A DNA stretch of 64,000 bases from assembly GCA_942159475.1 (NCBI GenBank), contig OW804094.1, positions 130,310,755-130,374,754 of the forward strand, given 5' to 3'. Below, in pieces: positions 12,511 through 23,694 of the stretch. Under the pieces are notes generated by a model. The model saw only the letters and a program-made list of their open reading frames with translations, was not told the origin of the DNA and did not search any database. A program made the position numbers and the translations under genes. The stretch's first letter is position 1; every line of letters begins with the position of its first letter. This stretch comes from Sthenelais limicola. Lineage: Eukaryota; Annelida; Polychaeta; Phyllodocida; Sigalionidae.

Positions 12511-15500
12511 ACGATAATTCTTAGATTATAGTACTCACACCGAGTTCAATTCACTATTAAAATAGTGATACTAAATTTTAGCATATGCCCTAGGCACCCT
12601 CAGCAAAGAAAAAATGAAATGAAAACCTCTGGTTTAAAAAAAATCCTAAATCGACATAAAGTATAGACCTTTAATATGGACGAACAACTTCGAACACATA
12701 TTGATATCTTGAATTTTTTTTATTGCACCCCCGTATAATAAACCTAATACAGTACGGGCATATATAATTGGTAATCTGCCTTATGGCCAGTTAAGAGATT
12801 ATAATAAGTGATGCTGTGTTGAGGGAGACGGCTGGGGGCAAGAAGATACATGTTTAGATCAGTCTCTGCGACGGGGCGGAAAAAGGAAGAGCAGATCGTG
12901 AGTGACTCAGTTGTTACTGTCCAGGTGGCGCCTCAGTCTAGGAACTATCACGGCTACCTAGGGGGTATACTAGGAAACATTTGATAGTTGAGGATATCGA
13001 ATATCCAAGGAAGGTGTAACATTTATAATATAAATTAATATTAGGTAGAATGGAGGACAAACCTCTATGAGACGACCACCAGGTTAAATTTTAAAAATTG
13101 CTTTTAATTACAATGATATGACGTGGATGTGTTCAGTTTCGGCGGATATTTCAGAAACTTTGATACTCCCTTTTACACTTTAGAGTAAATATAGGTACTC
13201 ACAGTTTTTATGATGTCATCAGTTATACTGAGTTAGCTTTAGGGGCTTAGTTTAGTATTCAAATATTTGTTGCGAAAGATTTCTATTTGGAATAAATTAT
13301 ATGCTAACAATGGGAAGTAGCAATTAAAAAAGAATCATACGCGGTATGAATAATTATAACTACAGGCAGTCATATGTGCATGGTATATATGTAATACACA
13401 CATACATGTAACTCTTTTATGGTAACATGATCGCTACATTATATCAGTCATAAGTTCTTGTTTTTTAATATGCGCCAGGTAAGATTTGTGTAATAGGTAT
13501 GCTTTACTAGTCGGTGGTTGCAGAACACACTAACTTAAAGTCTACGAGTCTGTAATCACCCGCATTTACTGAAAACCAACTTTAAAAGTACAAATAAAAA
13601 TTAATAGATATATACGGATGATTTGGATTTGGAGAAGCAGGAGAGAATCATTTAAATAGAGTGGACTCGATTTTAAAATAAGGTGTGAGTATTATCCCTC
13701 ATAGGTTTTTAATATGACGACTCCACATTTGTACAAACGGTCTCCTACAATGCCATTGAAGAAAAATGCTCTCAATCTATCAGTCTATGTCAATTGATTA
13801 AAGAATAAAAACATTCTAAAACGCTTCGAGAAAAGTGGCTTTACCTCATAAAAGGTTCCAAAGAAAGCCCAGGACTCCGTGGGAACAATTGCCACTCCCA
13901 TGGAATCCAAGAACCTGTCTATGTCTTCGAGAACACCACTTGAATGTTATTACAAGTGGCCTGGGACCAGTCACTCTACCCATTATATGCAACTTTTATA
14001 GAATATTTAAAAAATACAACGATTCCCACTGGTCAAGGCTTGGTCTGAAACCAACTTCATGCTCGTAAGAATATCCATGACTGAAATGTTTACCAACAAT
14101 GGCAATGCCAATCTATCGACATTTAGAAGAAAAAGTGCCGCCAAATGCGGTGTCGATCGACACTAGGGCAAAGAATGCGAAAGGCAATATAGGGTTGAGA
14201 GAAACAATGGGACTTATCTATCACTGGGGTGCAATTTGCATAGATCCGGCGCACTACAGATTAAAAAGCGGGATTACTACGTTGCCGAATTACGGTACCT
14301 ATTTTTTCTCCCGAAAAGGATCATTTAGTAAGAAGGGTCCTGGATCCTTCCATGAACCTGGTCCTTTTGATTGATTCGAATGAACCTGTCTTCTTGTAAC
14401 TAACGAGGGGGCAACGACATTTAAATGACTTGTACACGTGTATGTTTACTTGCAGTAATTTGCCAAATACTCACTTTTGAGCATAGGGTCCACTGAGCCG
14501 ATTTTCGCACAGGGGCCTCTCGGCTAACCGATTAACGCATGTACACTGGACGACTGCCCTCCGTTTCTTCTCCGATTACTCCCCGTTGAGATAATCTGCT
14601 CAGTGGATCAGGGGCCTGATACCCCTAATTGATTTATTTAGCATGTCATTCTATTAGAATTAAAGGTAGGAGAGAATTTGAGTAAAAGCGATCAAACCGT
14701 TTCAAACTGTTCAGTATTCATGAATCATGTATATATTCTGTTTCAAGAATTCCAAAACATTTAAGGCTATTCATTTTGCTCAGTTTTTGGAAATTTGACG
14801 GTTTTCCTACAAGTATGATTTTTTGGTCTATAAATATAGATCCATAGACACTATGTTCATGTATGGAATAGTGACACATCATTTAATCCTCATTGCCCAA
14901 CAAGCAGCTTACCTTCTATGTATACAATCATACAGTATGTCTGTCTAGTTTTTATCATATAATATAGTCTAGTTACATGTAGGTATATAACTTATCTATA
15001 CTCGTATTATTTTTTTTATTTCAAAAATTAGCCAATTACATGTGTCGATATCAATTAATATGTTATACAATATAATAATAAGCAACACATTTTACGAGTA
15101 AAATCAAGTTCAAGTTAAATCAAGTTCCCCATGTGTATGCAGGTCTATCATCAGTGTTTCGATTTAAATACAATTCAGAGTATTTGGGCTCTCCGACTCA
15201 CAGGAATGCGAGGTGTAAAGTTAAAATAGAATGTACGTAGATGTTCAATGGCGTGGACAGAATGGTTTAATAAAATTGGGGAAGGATACCTCCCTCGTGG
15301 AATCCAGTGAATTAGAAGGTTGACTGGAAGCGGTGGCAATAAAGACTTTCCATTTACGCACATGTATAGCAATAGGGAGGGGCTTCTACGTGACGAGCGC
15401 GGCGAAGGGGACTATCACGCGATTGTTCAGGCCATTAATCTTCACCTACGCATCTCTCCACTTGTTTTGAGTTTACCTCATTACTTTACTGTCTATGTGG

Positions 15501-16091
15501 TACAGCCGATTCACAAATCATTATTTAATTGTTACTCAGAGTTAACTCCCTAAGTAAATTAATATTTGGAGCGTATATGGCACATACTTCGCAATTGTGC
15601 TTAACATTATTGGGAAGAGAACTTAATTCTCTGGGACTCAGAGGGTGTGCGAACGCTAGAAAACAGGGATATATGAGTGCTTAGTTTGCAGATAGATTTG
15701 TTGAGGGACAGCTGAGTATGTTGTTTCACATGTTACTTTTTGCCTTTTAAGGTTTACATTCCAGCGAACCAAGTTGACGAGCACCCAGGGAACCACTCTC
15801 AATGAATTTATTTTGTCTCCCCGTTTTGCATTTCAGGATGATTTCTATTTTCGTTCCTGCCACACACGTTGCATTATTGTCCTGTGCGCGATTTATAAAT
15901 ATATTTGAGTGTCTATATATAATATACTAGATATTATACAGTACATGCATTGGCCTTAAATGAAATAATAACAACAATGGACGTTGCGCATCCTTCCTTT
16001 TCCGATTAAAGAATAAAGGCAAATTTCGTATAAATCTGCAATCTTTATTGGAACTTTTTTTCCCGTTTACCTTAGGACTACGTATGGTCTG

Positions 16092-16208
16092 ATGAACTCA
16101 TGGAGAGATCACAGAAACTTCCGTCCCATGTCTAGGAGCTACAATGTTAGCAATGACGTACCTATGTTCGGAGGCAACGCCGCTCGGCCATTCAGTCGGA
16201 CAGATATG
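16092..16208 (+). CDS. Orphan gene, first recognised coding exon
   Basis: The exon body starts at 16076 after a long T-rich acceptor tract (ACCTTAG) and ends ATG|GTAATT in phase 0. The ATG at 16092 has a poor Kozak context, and an ATG-GTC-TGA mini-ORF precedes it. The same frame stays open back to the splice site (phase 2), so translation may start in an exon further upstream. The peptide begins MNSWRDHRNFRPMSRSY and ends PFSRTDM. Confidence 0.65.
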
Positions 16209-19200
16209 GTAATTGCCAATACAGCTTTTGAATTAAATTTTGAACCATTATTACAGTTGCGGAGAAGAAGAAGTATCACTTATCCCAGCTTATTACAATT
16301 CATGAAACAAGAACGTGGTTGTAGGACTACTACGACGAGTGAATTAGTCCATTGCATTGAGTCATGTTCTGAACAATATCACTTCTAAGAATTAATACAT
16401 GCAACGCAGCTTTTAAGACAATAGCCATTATTACACAATATTCAGTAGATACGTAAGCGCAGAATTTAGATTTGTTTCTCCCTGAGGTTGACTTTGTAGA
16501 AAGTTCCCTTTGTAGAAAGTTCCATTCCATTTGACAATGGCATAAGTATCACCAACAATGTAATCACCGCCATTGGTGTATCTTAATGAAAGTCACAATC
16601 ATTAATTGGTGTATCTTAATGAAGTCTTAAAACGCTACTAAATGTTATTCTAAAATAACCTTTACGAAAATGGAAGTAATCTGATTGAAAGTCACTTCAA
16701 TTGCAGGGAGTGTACCAGAGCGGATCTCAACCCTTCCTCCAACGGAGCGCCACCTTTGGTCCAGGGGACATGAAAGAGTCCTATTCAAGATTCCACAAGA
16801 AAGGAATGAACCCCTCCTTCCCATTATTTGGCACACCAAGGCAAGGACTCGCACCTCTCTATGTCTGCATTTAAAGGAGGAATATATAAAAGAGAGAGTT
16901 CATATTCTGAGTTCTAAATGTGATTTATTGTTATTGACTTTAGGCTTTAACCTTGAAAAAGCTATTGGAATAAACTATAGTTTATTCCTCTGTCCTAAAT
17001 TCCTGATTGCACATTAAAGTGTAATCATACATATTTCATGATTGATTAATTGAATAATGAGGTGGGACAGGGGCCTGTTGCATAGGCCTACGAAATCCCT
17101 ACTTAAAATGTTAAAATCTTTCCGTGCTTCGGCAGGAAATTCTCACTATCGAAATGAAAGTCTGTATAGCAAATTCCTTCCCTAAAAGTTCCATACGAGC
17201 TAGAGAAACTAGTAATATGGATGTCTATAAACGTTCCCAAAATATCGTTGTATTTACAAGTATTGGTCATCTCTGACTGAGGTTACTTCAAGTGATTTTA
17301 CCTCGGAATTTCAAATTTTCGCATCCATTGCCATGAAAACCATAGAAAAACAGTTGAAAAAAAAAATAATAGATTTGATTTCTAGATCACATGTATATAT
17401 ACAACATTATTATACAGTGTAGCGGAATATTAATATATATGGAAAGGAGTAATCTCTGTAAGGAATACAGGTCTTCCGAATACCCCTGAATTTGGTAAAA
17501 GAGTAACGATTTGTTATGTAACGGGCATAGTTTTACTAAGAGGAATGTATTGTCTTTCAGAATGAGGTACGGCCGGGCTGGAGGCAGTTGGAGACATGTC
17601 AAAGAGGTTGTCCAAGCTCGCGGACCAAACACTATCTTTGTTGACGGTAATAATTCCAAATGTGTACCTTTCTTAGTATTCATAACACACTGTTTGTTTC
17701 ATTACAATTCACGGTAACCCAATACTATATTACCAAGAGCAACGTAACATTGTAGTCTCTACAGTAGAACATATCCCCGCAGATAGACAACTCAGAAGCA
17801 AAATATTACCGTAAACATAGTTGCATAATGATGTGTACGTTACGTCTAGACGACCAGTGGGTTGATAGGAAGGACATTCAATATTTACTCACATTTATGA
17901 CATGTTACTAAACGAAATGTACCTAAGATACCTATGTAAACTAACGCTAAAATCCTTTTCCATCCGTTATACGAGAACTGTGATTTTCCCGTATGCATTT
18001 ATTTCTGTCTGCTAAAAAGTCTGAAAAAAATGGATAACATTCTGCGCAGCCAAAATAAGGTTGATGCATTGGAGAGGGTTGAAATACAGAGATAAAGCCT
18101 ATACGACTCTTGTGCACTGAAAATGTCCAATGTGAACTTATTTTGCTTCAACACTTCACCATAATGGTTCATGTACATTGTAAACTACCATTTAGGCGTC
18201 AAAGATAACTGTTCATTCTCGCCCCTCTTCCCTGTTACGTATTCGGTTTTAAACATGTGTTCTTAGCTATTGCGACAACAAAATCCTTCCAAATTTACTA
18301 ATATATATCCTGATTTATAGGGCTTAGAAAAACGGCCGCCGGTGCGCGATAATTAAGTGAAGCCACCACAGGAAATGATTTCGGCGGGTCTCCGAAATAT
18401 AAATGTTTACAATTCGCTGCTCTACACACTTAGTAAATTCTGCTAAATTGAGACTGAAAAAAAGATAAATAGAATGAATATTCCAGGGTGTTTGATATTG
18501 CGTCGATTATGCTAGGTTCTACTGAACTGCATTTTGAACGTCATTTTTGCCTTGTAATTTGGGTTAATGCCCCCGTTGCATAACAATCTGCGAGTAGCTT
18601 TTTCAGTGTTAATATTGAGCTCGCAGATTGTTATGCAACGGGGGCATTTGGGCAAATTGTACATCTTCAAGCGATTTCACCAATTTATGTCTTTTCAGTT
18701 TAATATTCCCATTCCACTACGGAGTCGTAATCATCTTCACATCTAGCTGTGAATGCTAGCTCCACTACATTTATTGTTATCAAAATTGTATTATAATCCA
18801 AACTATTTCAGGCAACCCAAAGATGGATGACAACAATAGGATTGTATATAAAGATGTCGAGTATGGCAACGTAATTCAACCAGCAGCTTCATGTAAATTG
18901 CCTGTAGGAGTAGCCGGGCCTTCACCCCCTCCTCCCCGCCAAAGATCACCGGTCTATAGTAAGTTCTCTATATAATATTCTATACCTTTCCCCCACTGCT
19001 AGATACACTCGCTGCCTATTAATAATAATCATCATTCAATTTCACTACGGTCATAACTCTTTTGAAAGCAACAAAATTAAACGCGACCAATAGTTATGAG
19101 AAATTGATGATAATATTAAAGTCCTCTCCTGCATGGTTAAATAAAGTATTAAGAGTATCATCTGATTCGTCTCTTTATTTCTTTTACAGTGTCCCCGTGT

Positions 19201-19794
19201 ATATCAGTAAAAGGTTTAGATCCTGTGCAATTCCATTTCCACATACCCTTACGTATAAAATGCCAACACAACAACCCCCAGTCCAGGCCCAAACCCTCAG
19301 ATCAGATAAGAATGGTATGTCAGTGATTGGACGCCTACTTCGCTAATCGATTTCCTGACCTAGGACTAGGCGTTCTAATGGGATTATAATGACATTTTGC
19401 GGTCTTATTTGAATTAGAATGGCACTTTGCGGTTTGAGACAAGGGCTTTTCCTCCGTTTAAAGGGACTCTCTCATCTTTGGGCCTAGACTTCATGAAAAA
19501 GATAACTGCTTCTGAAAGATGAAATCTCCCATCTACCTGTTTGGAGCTATCGGTCCTCCTCTAGTTTTGTATAGAGAAACTCCGATATATTTCTGGGGCA
19601 AATAATTTAAGGTTAATTTTAAAAAAAGATCATACAAAACGATACCGAATTACTTAATTTTCGAATGGCAATAGACACCGCTTAAAATAACTAAAACACC
19701 TTATTTAACATTATGAATATGTTTATTCTGATTATTTCAGACACAAAATATGCAGTCGATAGCGTCAAAGGACTTGAAAGGAACAACTGGATGA
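16092..19794 (+). CDS. Six-exon gene for a 220-residue basic Pro/Gly-rich protein of unknown function
   Basis: Six exons join in one frame: 16092-16208, 16707-16840, 17561-17646, 18812-18958, 19190-19314 and 19741-19794. Phases are 0, 2, 1, 1, 0, ending in TGA. Every junction has an AG acceptor with a pyrimidine tract; donors are GT except one GC. The predicted protein (from the ATG at 16092) is about 220 residues, with no signal peptide or membrane segment. It is rich in Arg, Pro, Gly and aromatic residues, with motifs such as SATFGPGDM, MRYGRAGGSWRHV, NRIVYKDVEYGN and a proline run SPPPPRQRSP. I do not recognise the family. Small basic low-complexity proteins of this kind include cytoskeletal and ciliary ones, but that is only a guess. 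A strong acceptor at 16074-16075 shows that the first exon listed is not the first of the transcript, so the start could lie upstream. Confidence 0.7.
16707..16840 (+). CDS. Orphan gene, exon 2, ending at a GC donor
   Basis: Acceptor CTTCAATTGCAG, 134 bp, phase 0 to 2. It encodes GVYQSGSQPFLQRSATFGPG and continues to FPLFGTP. The donor reads CACCAAG|GCAAGG, a textbook GC donor with a perfect exon end. A phase-0 join from exon 1 directly to exon 3 would hit a stop, so this exon is needed for the frame to continue. Confidence 0.65.
17073..17195 (-). mobile_element. MITE copy, GTTGCATA family
   Basis: It starts with the terminal sequence GCCTGTTGCATA and CTACGAAATCCCTACTT, followed by GTCTGTATAGCAAATTCC and TTCCCTAAAAGTT. 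This matches the reverse complement of the longer copy at 39970-40156. The far end is degraded, so the right boundary is approximate. It lies inside the GC-AG intron of the orphan gene. Confidence 0.6.
17561..17646 (+). CDS. Orphan gene, exon 3
   Basis: Acceptor TGTCTTTCAG and donor GACG|GTAATA; 86 bp, phase 2 to 1. It encodes MRYGRAGGSWRHVKEVVQAR and then GPNTIFVD. Other frames contain a stop. Confidence 0.7.
18331..18408 (+). repeat. Dispersed repeat, copy 1 of 2
   Basis: It shares an interrupted but clear match with 26181-26257, including GCGATAAT.A.TGAAGCCA and TCTCCGAAATATAAATGT. The second copy sits inside a TTAA-flanked element, so this is probably an internal fragment of a related element. 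Confidence 0.65.
18566..18648. mobile_element. 83-bp perfect hairpin, minimal GTTGCATA-type MITE
   Basis: Arms 18566-18594 and 18620-18648 are exact 29-bp reverse complements separated by 25 bp. The arm contains CCCGTTGCATAACAATC, matching the end of the element at 39970. It lies in an intron of the orphan gene. This is probably an element reduced to its terminal repeats. Confidence 0.8.
18812..18958 (+). CDS. Orphan gene, exon 4
   Basis: Acceptor ACTATTTCAG and donor TATA|GTAAGT; 147 bp, phase 1 to 1. It encodes NPKMDDNNRIVYKDVEYGNV, then a proline-rich end (GPSPPPPRQRSPVY). Confidence 0.75.
19190..19314 (+). CDS. Orphan gene, exon 5
   Basis: Acceptor TATTTCTTTTACAG and donor AATG|GTATGT; 125 bp, phase 1 to 0. 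It encodes MSPCISVKGLDPVQFHFHIP and a basic end (SRPKPSDQIRM). Confidence 0.7.
19741..19794 (+). CDS. Orphan gene, last coding exon
   Basis: Acceptor GATTATTTCAG. It encodes TQNMQSIASKDLKGTTG and then TGA at 19792-19794. A polyadenylation signal follows closely. Confidence 0.65.
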   Translation, partial: TQNMQSIASKDLKGTTG

Positions 19795-19822
19795 TCGTGC
19801 GTTGAACTGGTCTCGGACAATG

Positions 19823-19828
19823 AATAAA
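19823..19828 (+). terminator. Polyadenylation signal AATAAA for the orphan gene
   Basis: AATAAA lies 29 bp after the stop codon on the same strand. A second AATAAA at about 20051 is an alternative. The spacing supports the proposed gene end. Confidence 0.5.
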
Positions 19829-20654
19829 CTGGGTTGAAGGCAATTAAAATGCATGGTACCAAAAGGGTGTGTTGATAGAAAGGGGCTTGCTTGTTTTTCT
19901 CAAGATATACAACCCCCAGCTGTTTTCACTGGGTTGATAATTTGAATTTATCAAATGAAATATGACTTCAAGACCTTTCCTACCGAAGGTAGGGAACAGA
20001 AAATCCTCGATGTGTGTATACATACTGTATTATATTAAATGACGGCTATCAATAAAATTGACAAGGACAAAGTTGTTCATATTTTGTTAATAATTATCTT
20101 TCATTTCACTTCGATAATAACTTGATCGATGGTAGATGGATGCATAAACATAGACTTTAGAAATATCTGAGAATATACCAATTGTTCTATTCCGCATCTA
20201 TTTTCCTTATTACAATCAAAGGCCAACTAATTTTACATTGTGGCTACAAAGAAAAGACGCGTATCTACCTCGTGGATAGTTCTGTGCGATATATATTATA
20301 TCCTTGCAAACTGATACTTCATACCAATTCTTTAGGACGTTGATGTGAATTTACCCATCGGTTGTATTCACTTATGATAACACATCAAGAACGATATTTT
20401 AATCGCAACTGATATGCTATAAATGCACTTTTGTGCCTGAATTCCAATCCGGTACTTCCTCATTGCCTTTAGATGTATTGAATTGCCGAGACATCTCAGG
20501 ATATGCGTCAACCGGAATATAGACGAGACAAGTCTAGTCTAAATCTTGATATATCTGACTTTTATCTGTACTTTTTCACAAATACTTGCGGCCCCTTGTA
20601 TATATAGTAGTTCATGGGTTTCCATTCCCCGTCGGTTTGGGTGGCCTTGATGCT
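19829..20654. other. Intergenic stretch after the orphan gene
   Basis: Nothing coding was seen. It holds the probable 3' untranslated region of the orphan gene, with a second AATAAA near 20051, and AT-rich sequence leading into the nested repeat block. Confidence 0.4.
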
Positions 20655-20704
20655 AGTGCTAGGGCTACACCAAAGTTTTCGTTCTTGCGGCACATACGGT
20701 TCTC

Positions 20705-20924
20705 TAAAGCTGGCCTTCCATTTGTCCGGTTGCGGAATGCGGTTGCGGAAGCTGTGCAGTAGCAGTTCCTTTCGCTACATGTCGCGAAAGGGTTTTTTCG
20801 CTGCCACAGCCGCTGCCGCTACCGCTGCCGTTACCATGTGAATGGATGGGTCTCTTCAGAATTCAATATGCGCGATTTTTACTGCTGCCGCTACCGCTAC
20901 CGGACAAATGGAAGGCCAGCTTTA
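20705..20924. mobile_element. Terminal-inverted-repeat MITE, insertion 1
   Basis: Perfect 24-bp ends at 20705-20728 and 20901-20924 flank a GC-rich palindromic core (GCTGCCGCTACC units). It is inserted at a TA-containing site, compared with the uninterrupted sequence near 21290. Confidence 0.75.
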
Positions 20925-20954
20925 TCCGGCACCATTGGTTTACCATTAGCCGTA

Positions 20955-21189
20955 TAAAGCTGGCCTTCCATTTGTCCAGTTGCGGAATGCGGCTGCAGAA
21001 GCTGTGTGGCAGCGGCAGCGGAAAAACCCTTTCGCTACGAAAGGGTTTTTCCGCTGCCGCAGCCACTGCCGCTACCGCAGCCGTTACCGTGTGAATGGAT
21101 GGGTCTCTTCAGAATTCAATATGCGCGATTTTTACCGCTGCCGCTGCCGCTACCACTACCACTACTGGGAAAATGGAAGGCCAGCTTTA
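20955..21189. mobile_element. Terminal-inverted-repeat MITE, insertion 2
   Basis: It has the same ends as insertion 1 with a few changes. Its core contains a hairpin with 23-bp perfect arms (21012-21034 and 21038-21060) and a 3-base loop. It shares GTGAATGGATGGGTCTCTTC with insertion 1. Confidence 0.75.
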
Positions 21190-21382
21190 ATGTGAAAACC
21201 GGTTGGGCCGTAATGAAAAATCTCTTGGGGAATTTACACCTTATTGCTAGGGCTACATCAAGCTTTTTGTCCTTGCGGCAGATACGGTTCTCTAATCCAG
21301 CATCATTGGTTTATCATCAGCCGTAAGGTGAAAACTGGATGGGCCGCAACGGAAAATGTCTTGGTGAAGTTACACCTTAAGG

Positions 21383-23450
21383 CTTGACTCCACTGACGTT
21401 TCTTCCCTTTGCGGTCGTTGCGGTTTCATTCTGCAATGCATTGTCAATGCGAATATAATGCCAAATGGACCTGCTGGTGAGAGGAGTTTCTTGATCGGTT
21501 GTGCAACCTTAGTAGTAAAATCAGTATAGTATTTAAAAGTACCAAGTCCATAAGGACAACCACTTTACGAGTACATTTTGAAGAAGTTTTTCCCCTAAAA
21601 CTAAGGATGGTGCATATAAAAACAACTGGAAATAGTAATAATACACTTTACTACGTTTGTGATAACGATTTAATATTGTATATGATAACAAAACTGAATA
21701 TTAAGTGACAATTGAATATCCCTCTTTTTATAATTTGTTCAAAGAAAAATGAAAAAAGAACCTTTGAACTTCAGCTTGCACTGGAGGCCAACCAACTCAA
21801 CCTGGCACTAGGCCCACAGCACTCAAGCAGACACAATAATGTTACAATATCATAGGGAAGGGTAATATATAGACCTGTATATTAATTGGAATGCTCTGAC
21901 AACTGTTTCTTTGTGCTCGGATTTTGTGCATACGTACACCTGGGATGTTTGTGCGATATAAAGAATTTACTACCAGTTAATAATATATACGAAATTCATA
22001 CCAATCAAGCAATGTGTTCTGACATTGCTATAACATTAAACATTAATGAACGGTATTAACACTTCCGGGGAAAAGGTCAACCAATATTCGAATCTAACAT
22101 ATTTAAGGAGGAATTTTCTGGTGTAACCACATAAATAATTATTTCGAACCAAGTGATCGAGTCACCAAAGTACTTTGGGTGTTTTGGATTAATCGGTCAT
22201 GAATAAGAAAAAAGGTACATTTCGAGGTGTTCTCTGCAATCAAATCATTGATGAAATCCGGGAGTGTGCAGATAGATGGGATCAATCTTTTAAAATGAAC
22301 AAGCGGTAGTATAATATTTGTATCAAAATGGATTAATTCAGCTCATCTTTAATAATGAATTTAACTCTTTGGTCAGAATGGAATAAAAATGCCAATACGT
22401 GATGTGGTAAGCCTAACACTAACATAATGTTGATAGTACATTTGCATGAATCCGTAGTTTGACTTATGACTTATGAAACCTCCGTGCGAGACTGAACACT
22501 ATTTGAGCAGGCGAGTCCGATTAGGACATTAATGGTAAGGATTTACCAATAGTTTAGATGGTGCGGCCGTTGGTTTTATAACCTCATTAGCAATTAGGAT
22601 GGACACTAACGCATATATATATATTATATATGTTCTCTTTTCGAAACTATGAAACTTACAAATTATATTTATACAACTATATCTTTACAAAATGTGCCTA
22701 CTCAGTCATAGAGAATAGACACATATTTCACATGGCTAGGGTTACATGGCTAGGTTGTTCTATCAACTACACATAACCTGGATATGAATGATAGGGGATA
22801 AAGCTGGTTATTATCCATTCCATTGTAGTAATAAAATGATTATGCCATAACTAGTAAATCCGTTCCACCATAGATATTAGGATGGACATATTTACAGTTT
22901 TGTATGATATGATATCTCCCTCCACAAACGGGAAATGGCGCATACCACTATTTATTTTAGTTGATATGTTTGCAACCAGCGACAAATTATACAGTACTTA
23001 TGCCATCTATGAGGTCTAGTGATGATATCCTTCAACACAAATATATTCATAAATTAGTACCCTATTGGACCTGGAGGTCATTGCTTGCTAAAGTTTCTTG
23101 CAGTTTGAATCAAGGAAATCCGACAAAGCAGATGGGCCACGGAGATTTTCTGGAAACGTACGCATATCTACCTGTACATGTCTATTGTTCACATAGAGGA
23201 AAATATCTTCTGATAATTTCTTTCCCATCTATTCTCAGGAGATGGGAACGTGTTGCCGGCAATATACAATTTCGATGAGGACTATACGGTAGCAAGTATC
23301 TTTAAAATAAATATGTTATTCAAGAACCAATCCTCATGTTGATAAGCACGAAAAGGCCAATCCACATCGACATGGCCAACCGGCCGACTATATAGTTATT
23401 CAGCACTCATGCTCGCCGTGCAACGCATGTACACAAACTCGGATGGGTCT
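21383..23450. other. AT-rich intergenic stretch
   Basis: No confirmed gene. A short candidate exon (23239-23288, plus) with good splice borders is reported as a finding. The remainder is AT-rich, with short TA repeats near 22615-22630. Confidence 0.35.
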
Positions 23451-23574
23451 AAAGGCCCATTCACATTACAACGGCCGATTGGTGTACGGCCGCCGCACGG
23501 CAAAAAACACAATGTTAAAGTATTAGAGCCGGCAAGCATCGGCCGGCTGGCCGTGGTAATGTGAATGGACCTTT
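23451..23574. mobile_element. 124-bp terminal-inverted-repeat MITE
   Basis: Left end 23451-23476 (AAAGGCCCATTCACATTAC...) and right end 23549-23574 are reverse complements over 26 bp with two mismatches. The core is GC-rich (CGGCCGCCGCACGGC). It lies about 120 bp beyond the stop codon of the TGF-beta gene and may be in its 3' untranslated region. Confidence 0.75.
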
Positions 23575-23694
23575 AAATAGAGACTGTTGGAGGTAATTCG
23601 ATGCACAAGCACTAATAATCTGATCGGCCATTTCAATCATATTCTGAGGTCAGATTGTGTGGTATACATTGTTGTATTCTGAGGAAAAAACAAT

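Larger units (their letters stand above)
3541..16075. other. 12.5-kb AT-rich stretch with no confirmed exon
   Basis: No recognisable coding domain was seen. It should contain the 5' exons of the left-edge lectin gene (minus) and possibly an upstream exon of the 16-19.8 kb gene (plus). Visible items are simple repeats: (GAATT)n near 7750, a C-rich tract at 10531-10565 followed by TTTCT repeats, and (TTATC)n near 12480-12510. A short motif, GCATGTACCACGTA, recurs near 7580 and 8865. Open reading frames here are short, lack ATG or splice sites, and have biased composition. Confidence 0.4.
20655..21382. mobile_element. Nested repeat block: duplicated outer repeat with two hairpin insertions
   Basis: An outer repeat is present twice: copy 1 (20655-21245) and copy 2 (21246-21382). 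Both begin with GCTAGGGCTACA and TTGCGGCA.ATACGGTTCTCT and end with TTACACCTTA or a close variant. Copy 1 is interrupted by two palindromic elements, 20705-20924 and 20955-21189, both bounded by TAAAGCTGGCCTTCCATTTG and its reverse complement. The first pair of 24-bp ends is perfect. Copy 2 keeps the uninterrupted sequence at both sites. Open frames here are GCTGCC-repeat artefacts. Confidence 0.8.

Noticed and set aside
13835..14064. Plus-strand frame ending at donor CTC|GTAAGA in phase 2, which would fit the orphan gene's first exon
   Set aside because: The phase fits, but there is no ATG, no convincing acceptor, and another frame is also open. Left out pending transcripts.
20614..21326. 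Several open frames rich in Ala, Pro and Leu
   Set aside because: They are read through GCTGCC-type repeats inside the nested MITE block; the composition comes from the repeat.
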